The notes beneath the pieces are model-generated. The model saw only the letters and a list, made by a program, of their open reading frames with translations, ran no database searches and was not told where the DNA came from. The position numbers and the translations under genes are program-made. 22,235 nt of DNA from Roseateles_B flavus (GTDB lineage: Bacteria; Pseudomonadota; Gammaproteobacteria; Burkholderiales; Burkholderiaceae_C): the NCBI RefSeq assembly GCF_039872765.1, contig NZ_JBDPZC010000022.1:1-22235 (forward strand), in the 5' to 3' direction. Shown piece after piece: positions 15,272 to 22,235 of the stretch (the first letter of the stretch is position 1; each line of letters starts with the position of its first letter).

Positions 15272-18200
15272 TCAGGATGATGCGGTGACCGTCTCGCGGG
15301 ACTGGACGTCACTGTGCAGGGCTGCCTGCAGTGCCGCACTCAGTTCGTCGATGACGGGAGTCTTCATAATGGATTGGTGGCTTGCCTTGAAACGGACGAT
15401 GCTAAGGCGACTTCCCAGCAGTTGGTCCCAGCCCAGCGCCTGGACTTGCAACGATTCGCTTGCGGCGAACAGGTGCACCCGCAGGTCCAGCGCCTGGGCC
15501 TGGTAGGCCTCGATGGCTTCCACGAAGGCGTTCTGCGTGCAGAGCCGGCGCCTGAAGCCCGCGAGATCCGTGGAAGGCGGCAGCCCTTCATCCTCGACCA
15601 GCTTGGCCAGCACTGCGTCCATGCTGTCCAGCTTGGCCAGGCGCTTGACCTCCCTGGCCGGCATGCCGAGGTCGTGCTGCAGCATCACGAGCAGGAAGGC
15701 CCACTCACGCCGCTCCAGGGGGTGCTGGCCAGCGCCCAGCCACTGGCGCTGCGCGTCCACGATGGCATGGGCCCGGTAGAGCGTGTCGATCAGGCCGAGG
15801 AAGGACACCGCCTCCCCTTGCGCCATCAGCTGCCGGGCCACCTCGTAGGCCACCTGGCCGCCCGCCGACCAGGCGGCCAGCCGGTAAGGCCCCTGCGCCT
15901 GCACACTGCGCAGGGCCCGGATGTAGTGGCGCGCCATGTCCTCAATCGTGCGCAGCGGCTGCTCGCCCTCGCGCAGGCCCGGCGCCGGCAGGGCGTAGAC
16001 GGGCAGGTCCGGGTCGAGTCGGCGGGCCAGCTCGACAGCGTAGTCGCCGGTGCAGTCCAGGGCATGCATCACGAACAGCGGCCGCTGGCTGCCCTGGGCA
16101 CGGACGGCGGTCAGCGCCGCGACCATCGGCTGGCGGTTCTCCATGTGCCGGGCCAGTGCCTCCAGCGTCGGATGCAGATAGAGCTCAGCCAGCGGCAACT
16201 CGACATCCAACTCCCCCCGGATCCTGGCCATCAGCTGCACGGCCAGCAACGAATGGCCGCCCAGCTCGAAGAAGTGGCTGTCGCGGCCGACCTGATCCAG
16301 CTCCAGCAGGTCAGCCCAGATCCTGGCCAGGGCCTGCTCCATGGCACCCTGGGGAGGCCGCAGCGGGCTGGCGCTCTCGGCCCCCGGGGCCGGTAGTGCA
16401 CGCCGGTCGATCTTGCCGTTCGGCGTGAGCGGGAAGGCCTCCAGGCGAACGAAGGCGCTGGGCACCATGTAGTGCGGCAGTGCGGCCGCGGCGTGCTGCC
16501 TGAGCGCGGCGATCTCCGCCTCCGCCTCGGCAGGGCTGCCGTGGGCGGTGTAGTAGGCCAGCAGTCGCAAGGCGCCCATGCTGTCAGCACGGGCGGTGAC
16601 GCAGACCTCGCGTACCGCGCCGTGCCCGGCCAGCCGGGCCTCGACCTCGCCCAGTTCGACGCGGAAGCCGCGCACCTTGACCTGCTGGTCATTGCGACCG
16701 AGGAACTCGATGGTCCCGTCCGGCAGCCAGCGGCCGAGGTCACCGCTGCGGTACATGCGCCCACCGGGGCAGAAGGGATCGTCGAGGAAGCGCTCCGCCG
16801 TCAGGTCCTCGCGATGGAGGTAGCCTCGCGCCACGCCGACCCCTCCGATATGGAGCTCCCCGGTGGCGCCCGCCGGCACCAGGCGTCCCTGGACATCCAG
16901 GAGGTAGACGCTGACATTGGCAATGGGACGGCCAATGGGCACCGCACTGACCATCGACGCCTGGGGAAGGCAGTGATGCGTGGTAGCGCACACCGTCGTC
17001 TCCGTGGGGCCGTAGGCATTGATCAGCCTGAGCCGAGCGGCCCAGGCCTGGGCCGCCTTGGGCGCGATGGCCTCGCCCGCGACGATGAGGGTGTGGGCTG
17101 CAAAGGGCATGCCCGCCTCCTCGCAGGCAGCGAGCGCCGAGGGCGGCAGGGTCACATGGCTGACAGCCAGGCGCTGCAGCGTGCCCAGCAGCGCCCGGCC
17201 CGGCATCATCTCCTCAGGATCGGCAAGGCACAGCGTGGCACCGCTGGCCAGCGCGAGGGCCAGCTCGGAGATGCTGGCGTCGAAGCTGGGCGAGGCGAAC
17301 TGAAGCAGGCGGCTGTCGCTGCGGACACCGAAGGCCTCGGCCTGGGCGTCCACCAGATTGCTGAGCCCGAGATGCTCGTTCATCACGCCCTTGGGCTGCC
17401 CGGTGGAACCCGAGGTGTAGATGAGGTAGGCCAGATGGTGCATCTGCAGGCCGGTCTCTTCCCGGCTCAGGTTGGCCTCGGATTCGGCGCTCCAGCCCGC
17501 GGCATCGGCCTGCAGGTCGATCACGGGCTGCTGCCAGCCTGCAGCATCCAGTGCCTGCAGGGCGGCCTCACCCTGGCACAGCAGCACCATGGGCCGGCTG
17601 TCCTCCAGCATGTAGCGCAGCCGGTCGGCGGGATAGGCCGGATCCAGCGGCAGGTAGGCCGCCCCCGTCTTCCAGATGGCCAGTTGGGCCAGCACCAGTT
17701 CCGGGCTGCGGCCGGCACAGACGCCCACGAAGCGATCAGGGCCCGCGCCCAGGGCGCGCAGGTGTCGGGCCAGCTGGTTGGCGCGCGCATTGAGTTCCCC
17801 ATAGCTCAGCCGCAGCTCGCCATGGACCACCGCCTCGGACCGCGGCCGCGCCTGTGCCTGCCGCTCGAAGCGCTCGTGCAGGCACAGCGCTGGCACGTCC
17901 TGCACCGCGCGCCCGACGCCGCCCTGCGCCAGCAGCCACGCACGCTCCTGCTCGGGCAGGATGTCCAGCGACTGCACCGCCATCGAAGGCGACAATTCCA
18001 GCGCCTGCGTCAGCGCCAGCAGCGAGTGCTCCAGCAGGGCCGCCACGCGGCCGGCGTCGATGGGAGAGAGCGCCTGCACCGTGACGGCCAGGGCCTCGCC
18101 GAGGTCGTCGACGGAAACGCCCAGCGGGTAGTTGCTGCGCTCCTCGCCACCGAAGTCTTCGATGTCCCAGTCGAAGCCATCCGCCTCGCTACTCCGTTCG

Positions 18201-21200
18201 GCCGGCGCATGCCGGTAGTTGAGCAGCGAGGTGAACAGCGGCGCCAGCGTCCCCACCCGGCTGCAACGCTGCGCCAGGGCCAGGGAAGCATGCTCGTGAT
18301 GCAGCAACCGGGCGAGATCCCGGTGAACCTTGCGCAGGCTGTGCACCAGGGCCCCATCGTCGACGCTCACGCGCAGCGGCAGGGTGTTGATGAACAAGCC
18401 CAGCGCGCGGTCCGCCTGCTCACCGCCCTGCATGCGTCCGAACAGGACGGTGCCGAAGACCACGTCGCGCCGCCCGGTCACGCGGGCCAGCACCAGCGCC
18501 CAGGCCAGGTGCATCACGCTGGCCGTGCCCACGCCCAGTCGCCGGGCCTGCTGGCGCACGGCCGTGGCCAGGGCGTTCGGCAGCAGGCGGCGGTGCTCGT
18601 CGATCTGGCTGCCATCGCCCTGGACATCCAGCACGTCGAAGGGGGCGGTGGGCTCGTCGATGTCACCCAGCATGCGGGTGAAGAACTCTTCATGAGCCTG
18701 CCGGCTGCTGCCCAGCCGCGCTTGCGCGACGAAGTTGCGGAAGGGCACAGGAGCTTGCAGCTCATCCGCCCTGCCCTGCTCGATCAGGAAGGCCTCGCGG
18801 GTCAGCAGCTCCACCGTGGTGTGGTCGATCACCAGGTGATGCGCCAGCAGCATCAGCAGCCAGCGGCCGCTGGCCGGGTCCTCGGCGGCATGCGCACGCA
18901 GCAGGGGTGCCCTTGCCACGTCGATACGGTGCAGGCGGGGATCGAAGCGTGCGCGCAGCTGCTGTTCACCGGGACCGGCGCCAGCGTCCAGGGTTTCGAT
19001 CGCCAGATTCAGCGGGGCCTGGCGCCGCACGACCTGCACCGCCTGCTCAAGGCCCTGCCAGGCAATGCCGGTGCGCAGGATGTCATGGCGTGCAATCACC
19101 TGCTGCAAGGCGGCGAGGAACTGGTCCAGGCGCTGGCGGTCGGGGAAGCCCAGCACCGTGGGCAGCAGATAGGGATCGCCCTGCTGATGCATCAGGTGAT
19201 GGAACAGGATGCCTTCCTGCAGCGGGGCCAGCGGGTAGATGTCCTGCACATTGGCCGCACCACCTTCGACATCGGCCAGCACGCGATCGATGGCGGCCTG
19301 GTCGAGTGCGACCAGGCTCAGCATCTCTGGCGTGATCGCCGTGGCGCCGTCGGGGATCAGGTTCGGGGGCACCTGCACCTGGCTGCTTTCTCGACCGACG
19401 AGCCGCGCCAGATCCGCCAGCGACGCCGCCGTGAGCAGTGCCCGCACTTCGGCGTGCAGGCCCTCGCGGCGCATGCGCTCAATCAGCGTGACGGCCATCA
19501 GCGAATGGCCACCCAGCTCGAAGAAGTTGTCGTGGCGGCTGACGCGATCCAGTTGCAGCAGTTCAGCCCAGATGGCCGCCAGGGCAATCTCGGTCTCGCC
19601 CTGCGGTGCTTCATAGGCGGCCCTCAGCAGGGCGTCTCCGTCCGGCGCGGGCAGCGCCTTGCGGTCCAGCTTGCCATTGGCATTCAGCGGCAGCGCGGGG
19701 AGGCGCACATAGGCGGAAGGCACCATATAGGCGGGCAAGGTGCTGGCAGCATGGGCCTGCAGCTGCCCGGCCTCGGCCTCGCCGGTGTAGTAGGCCACCA
19801 GACGCTGTTGCCCGGGTTCGTCCTCACGCGCCAGCACCACCACCTCGGGCGCCAGCTCGGCCAGACAGGCCTCGATCTCGCCCAGCTCGATGCGCAGCCC
19901 TCGGATCTTCACCTGGAAGTCATTGCGGCCGAGATACTCGATGCTGCCGTCCTCCAGCCAGCGGCCGAGGTCCCCGGTCTTGTACATCCTGGCACCGGGG
20001 CGGTCCTCGAAGGGATCGGCGATGAAGCGGTCCTCGGTGAGCTCGGGCCGGTTCAGATAGCCGCGCCCGACCTGCACGCCGCCGATGTGGACCTCGCCCG
20101 CCACACCCAAGGGCTGCGGCCGCAAGGCAGCGTCCAGGATGTAGAGCCGCGTGTTGGCGATGGGCCTGCCAATGGGCACGAAGGCGCGGGCGTCATCGGC
20201 CCTGCAGCTCCAGGCGCTGACGTCGACAGCCGCCTCGGTCGGGCCATAAAGGTTGTGCAGCCCGGCGCTCGGCCAGTGTGACAGCGCACGGCGGGCCAGC
20301 CCCGCAGGCAGGGCCTCACCACTGCACACCACATGGCGAAGGCGCCTGCCCTGCCCCGGCTCGGCATGATCCAGGAAGACCTGGAGCATGGAGGGCACGA
20401 AGTGCAGCGTTGTCACGCCGGCGTCATCGATCAGCTCGGCAAGGTACAGGGGATCCTTGTGGCCCTCCGGGCGTGCCAGCTCCAGTCGGGCTCCCACCAT
20501 CAGCGGCCAGAAGAACTCCCACACCGAGACGTCGAAACTGAACGGCGTCTTCTGCAGGACCACGTCTGTGGCGTCCAGCGCATAGGCCTGCTGCATCCAC
20601 AAGAGCCGGTTGACGACGGCGCGGTGGGTGTTCATCGCGCCCTTGGGCCTGCCGGTTGAACCGGAGGTGAAGATGACGTAGGCCAGATGGTCGGAGCCCG
20701 GTGCCGTAGGCAATGGATCCTCCGCCGAGGCCTGCGCCCACTGCACCGCATCGCGCTGCAGATGCAGACACAGGGCCGGGATTGCCGTGGCACCGGCCTG
20801 GCTCAGCGCTTCCTCGCCCGCATCGTCCATCAGCATCGCCACGGGCGTGGCATCTTCCAGCATGTGCCGCAGCCGCTCTGGCGGATGCGTGGGATCGAAG
20901 GGAACATAGGCCGCACCGGCCTTGAGCACGGCGTACAGGGCCACGACCAGGTCGATGCTGCGCTGGGCGCAAACACCGACGCGATCGTCAGGCGCCAGGC
21001 CGGCGGCGCTCAGGTGGTGGGCCAGCCGGTTGGCGCGTGCATTCAGCTGGGCATAGCTCAGCACCTCGCCATCCATGCTCAGGGCTGGCGCATCGGGTGT
21101 GCGCTTCACCTGGGCCTCGAAACCATGGTGCAGGCAGCGTTCACCCTCTTCATAGACGCGGTCCGTGGCATTGAAGACCCGCAGGACCTGCTCGCGCTCC

Positions 21201-22235
21201 GCCGCCGGCAAGGGGTCCAGGCAGGCCACAGGCAGCTCCGGACCGGTTTCCAGCGCCTGTGCAAGCACGGACAGCGCCTCCACCATGTGGGCGCAGACCC
21301 GCTGCGGCGCCAGGCCCTCACGGCACTGGGCGGTCAGCAGGAAGTCCTGTCCCAGGTCGTCCACGGCCAGGGTCAGCGGATAGTTGGTGCGCTCGGAGGC
21401 GCCCAGCAGGTCCATGCCCTCGTCCGCTGCGCCCTGCCCGTCTTCGGTCGGGGTCGGCTGCGGCAGCGGGCTGTGGCGATAGTTGAGCAAGGAGGTGAAC
21501 AGCGGCGACTGCGCGTCAACGGCGCTGCAGCGCTGTGCCAGGGCCAGCGGCGCGTGCTCGTGGCGCAGCAGCTCCGCCAGCATGGAATGGACCTCGGCCA
21601 GGCGCAGACCTGTTTCCAGCTCGTCGATGTCGATGCGCACAGGCAGGGTGTTGATGAACATGCCCAGCGTCCGGCTGGCCTGATCACCGCTGTGCATGCG
21701 CCCGAACAGCACTGTGCCGAAGACCACTTCGCGGCGGCCGGTACTTCGGGCCAGCACCAGGGCCCAGGCCAGGTGGACGAGGCTGGCGGCACTGACGCCA
21801 TGCCGCCGGGCCTGCTCTCGAAGGCGGGCCGACAGGGGTGTGGCCAGGACCTCGCGATGCTCGGCAAGATCGAAGTCGGAGGCGCCGGCCCTGCCCAGAC
21901 CGAAGGGAGTGGTCGGCTCGTCAATGCCGCCCAGCATGCGCCGGAAGAAGGCCTCGTGCTCCGCCTGGCTCACGCCCAGGCGGGCCTGGGCCACGAAGTT
22001 GCGGAAGGGTGCCGGCGCCAGCAGCGCCTCCAGGCGGCCCTGCTCGATGAGCTGAGCCTCCTCGACCAGCAGCTCCAGCGTCGTGTGATCGATCGCCAGG
22101 TGATGGGCCAGCACCAGCAGCACCCAGCGGCCCTGCTCTGGGTCCTGGGCCGCATGGGCCTCCAGCAGCGGCGCCCGCCGCACGTCCAGCCGGTAATGCC
22201 GCGGATCGAAGCGCTGCTGCAGCTGCTGCGCCACA
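15272..22235 (-). CDS. NRPS, last two modules plus partial C domain (5' end outside window)
   Basis: The frame is open across the right edge, so at least 2320 residues are visible and the real start is beyond. Counting from the first visible codon (22234), the domains are: partial C (1-345, HHLAIDH at 44-50); A1 (370-870); T1 with Ser911 in LGGHS; C2 (996-1425, HHLVIDH at 1132-1138); A2 (1450-1950); T2 with Ser1995 in LGGHS; TE (2050-2305) with Ser2123, Asp2150 and His2286. A-domain signatures read DVWHVSLVDK (A1, serine) and DASTIAAVCK (A2, aromatic, probably tyrosine). C2 carries the dual epimerisation/condensation motif. This is the end of an assembly line that joins a D-configured Ser to an aromatic residue and releases the chain by the TE. 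Tailoring, hydrolase and export genes follow within 7 to 96 bp. No MbtH-like gene or phosphopantetheinyl transferase is in view. Confidence 0.95.
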   Translation of the reverse strand, partial: VAQQLQQRFDPRHYRLDVRRAPLLEAHAAQDPEQGRWVLLVLAHHLAIDHTTLELLVEEAQLIEQGRLEALLAPAPFRNFVAQARLGVSQAEHEAFFRRMLGGIDEPTTPFGLGRAGASDFDLAEHREVLATPLSARLREQARRHGVSAASLVHLAWALVLARSTGRREVVFGTVLFGRMHSGDQASRTLGMFINTLPVRIDIDELETGLRLAEVHSMLAELLRHEHAPLALAQRCSAVDAQSPLFTSLLNYRHSPLPQPTPTEDGQGAADEGMDLLGASERTNYPLTLAVDDLGQDFLLTAQCREGLAPQRVCAHMVEALSVLAQALETGPELPVACLDPLPAAEREQVLRVFNATDRVYEEGERCLHHGFEAQVKRTPDAPALSMDGEVLSYAQLNARANRLAHHLSAAGLAPDDRVGVCAQRSIDLVVALYAVLKAGAAYVPFDPTHPPERLRHMLEDATPVAMLMDDAGEEALSQAGATAIPALCLHLQRDAVQWAQASAEDPLPTAPGSDHLAYVIFTSGSTGRPKGAMNTHRAVVNRLLWMQQAYALDATDVVLQKTPFSFDVSVWEFFWPLMVGARLELARPEGHKDPLYLAELIDDAGVTTLHFVPSMLQVFLDHAEPGQGRRLRHVVCSGEALPAGLARRALSHWPSAGLHNLYGPTEAAVDVSAWSCRADDARAFVPIGRPIANTRLYILDAALRPQPLGVAGEVHIGGVQVGRGYLNRPELTEDRFIADPFEDRPGARMYKTGDLGRWLEDGSIEYLGRNDFQVKIRGLRIELGEIEACLAELAPEVVVLAREDEPGQQRLVAYYTGEAEAGQLQAHAASTLPAYMVPSAYVRLPALPLNANGKLDRKALPAPDGDALLRAAYEAPQGETEIALAAIWAELLQLDRVSRHDNFFELGGHSLMAVTLIERMRREGLHAEVRALLTAASLADLARLVGRESSQVQVPPNLIPDGATAITPEMLSLVALDQAAIDRVLADVEGGAANVQDIYPLAPLQEGILFHHLMHQQGDPYLLPTVLGFPDRQRLDQFLAALQQVIARHDILRTGIAWQGLEQAVQVVRRQAPLNLAIETLDAGAGPGEQQLRARFDPRLHRIDVARAPLLRAHAAEDPASGRWLLMLLAHHLVIDHTTVELLTREAFLIEQGRADELQAPVPFRNFVAQARLGSSRQAHEEFFTRMLGDIDEPTAPFDVLDVQGDGSQIDEHRRLLPNALATAVRQQARRLGVGTASVMHLAWALVLARVTGRRDVVFGTVLFGRMQGGEQADRALGLFINTLPLRVSVDDGALVHSLRKVHRDLARLLHHEHASLALAQRCSRVGTLAPLFTSLLNYRHAPAERSSEADGFDWDIEDFGGEERSNYPLGVSVDDLGEALAVTVQALSPIDAGRVAALLEHSLLALTQALELSPSMAVQSLDILPEQERAWLLAQGGVGRAVQDVPALCLHERFERQAQARPRSEAVVHGELRLSYGELNARANQLARHLRALGAGPDRFVGVCAGRSPELVLAQLAIWKTGAAYLPLDPAYPADRLRYMLEDSRPMVLLCQGEAALQALDAAGWQQPVIDLQADAAGWSAESEANLSREETGLQMHHLAYLIYTSGSTGQPKGVMNEHLGLSNLVDAQAEAFGVRSDSRLLQFASPSFDASISELALALASGATLCLADPEEMMPGRALLGTLQRLAVSHVTLPPSALAACEEAGMPFAAHTLIVAGEAIAPKAAQAWAARLRLINAYGPTETTVCATTHHCLPQASMVSAVPIGRPIANVSVYLLDVQGRLVPAGATGELHIGGVGVARGYLHREDLTAERFLDDPFCPGGRMYRSGDLGRWLPDGTIEFLGRNDQQVKVRGFRVELGEVEARLAGHGAVREVCVTARADSMGALRLLAYYTAHGSPAEAEAEIAALRQHAAAALPHYMVPSAFVRLEAFPLTPNGKIDRRALPAPGAESASPLRPPQGAMEQALARIWADLLELDQVGRDSHFFELGGHSLLAVQLMARIRGELDVELPLAELYLHPTLEALARHMENRQPMVAALTAVRAQGSQRPLFVMHALDCTGDYAVELARRLDPDLPVYALPAPGLREGEQPLRTIEDMARHYIRALRSVQAQGPYRLAAWSAGGQVAYEVARQLMAQGEAVSFLGLIDTLYRAHAIVDAQRQWLGAGQHPLERREWAFLLVMLQHDLGMPAREVKRLAKLDSMDAVLAKLVEDEGLPPSTDLAGFRRRLCTQNAFVEAIEAYQAQALDLRVHLFAASESLQVQALGWDQLLGSRLSIVRFKASHQSIMKTPVIDELSAALQAALHSDVQSRETVTASS
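15320..16087 (-). other. NRPS C-terminal thioesterase domain
   Basis: Type I release domain after T2. The start PLFVMHALDCTGDYAV is followed by GPYRLAAWSAGGQVAYEVA (Ser2123), then FLGLIDTLY (Asp2150) and FKASHQSIM (His2286). The first Gly of the GxSxG motif is Ala. The triad is complete, so it should hydrolyse or cyclise the finished peptide; which of the two cannot be read here. Confidence 0.88.
16385..17887 (-). other. NRPS adenylation domain A2, aromatic amino acid code
   Basis: Signature residues are Asp1652, Ala1653, Ser1656 (FDASIS), Thr1695 (HVTLPPS), Ile1717, Ala1719 (LIVAGEA), Ala1740, Val1748, Cys1749 (NAYGPTETTVC) and Lys1941. The resulting DASTIAAVCK is one step from the DASTVAAVCK listed for tyrosine and two from the DAWTIAAICK of gramicidin PheA. 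Tyr is the best guess and Phe the alternative. Confidence 0.65.
17960..19249 (-). other. Dual epimerisation/condensation (E/C) domain
   Basis: The start has YPLAPLQEGILFHHL and then HHLMHQQGD at 19201-19175. This fits the HH[I/L]x4GD motif known from dual E/C domains such as those of arthrofactin synthetase. The main catalytic motif reads HHLVIDH (visible residues 1132-1138). Together they imply that the Ser loaded by A1 is epimerised to D on T1 and then joined to the residue of A2. There is no free-standing E domain, which agrees. Confidence 0.8.
19625..21127 (-). other. NRPS adenylation domain A1, serine code
   Basis: The signature residues can be read from the core motifs: FDVSVW gives Asp568, Val569, Trp572; TTLHFVPSML gives His611; VVCSGEAL gives Val636 and Ser638; HNLYGPTEAAVD gives Leu662, Val670 and Asp671; NANGK gives Lys855. 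The code DVWHVSLVDK differs from the EntF serine code (DVWHFSLVDK) at one position. YKTGDL (751-756) and the A3 loop TSGSTGRPKG are intact, so the domain should be active for L-serine. Confidence 0.85.

Noticed and set aside
16472..20281. Very long plus-strand open frame (1269 codons) opposite the NRPS
   Set aside because: It is the antisense of the NRPS A2-C2-T1-A1 coding region. High GC in third positions keeps it open, and its product is Gln/His/Arg-rich with no domain. The minus strand carries unmistakable NRPS motifs.

Overview
The window is GC-rich DNA with dense, high-GC coding regions. The organism looks like a betaproteobacterium, most likely in the Burkholderiales. This is inferred from three things: the style of the nonribosomal peptide synthetase (NRPS) and export genes, a tandem glycine riboswitch of the type usually seen ahead of betaproteobacterial gcv genes, and a filamentous-phage Zot remnant with a Cys-rich tail. 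I cannot name a species.

Layout from left to right. Positions 1-1080 hold the left flank and a 5'-truncated filamentous-phage zot gene (minus strand). The truncation point lies directly against the stop codon of a putative Na+/H+ antiporter (1078-2355, minus). A divergent intergenic region follows, then a LivK-type periplasmic binding protein without permease genes (2692-3816, plus). A strong hairpin (3841-3884) separates it from the convergent minus-strand pair 5256-3894, which encodes a secreted protein of unknown function and a secreted papain-like cysteine peptidase. Upstream of that pair are about 580 bp of mostly non-coding leader and a tandem glycine riboswitch (5840-6043, minus) with no glycine-metabolism gene behind it.

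From 22235 down to 6139 every gene is on the minus strand and tightly spaced, so this reads as one NRPS operon (or two: synthesis and export). The order of transcription is as follows: the end of an NRPS (partial C - A(Ser) - T - dual E/C - A(aromatic, probably Tyr) - T - TE); a secreted protein of unknown function; an alpha/beta-hydrolase lipoprotein; a small BamE/SmpA-like lipoprotein; a free-standing tandem thioesterase whose first domain has lost its nucleophile; a YIP1-family membrane protein; and a MacA-type adaptor, ABC ATPase, MacB-type permease and TolC-type outer membrane channel. Together they would assemble and release a peptide ending in D-Ser followed by an aromatic residue, then pump it across both membranes. 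The start of the NRPS and the operon promoter lie beyond the right edge.

The observations most worth a second look are: the glycine riboswitch placed ahead of a secreted cysteine peptidase pair; the degenerate-plus-active tandem thioesterase; the dual E/C signature after a Ser module; the envelope lipoproteins embedded in the NRPS operon; and the sharp phage-remnant junction at the antiporter stop codon.
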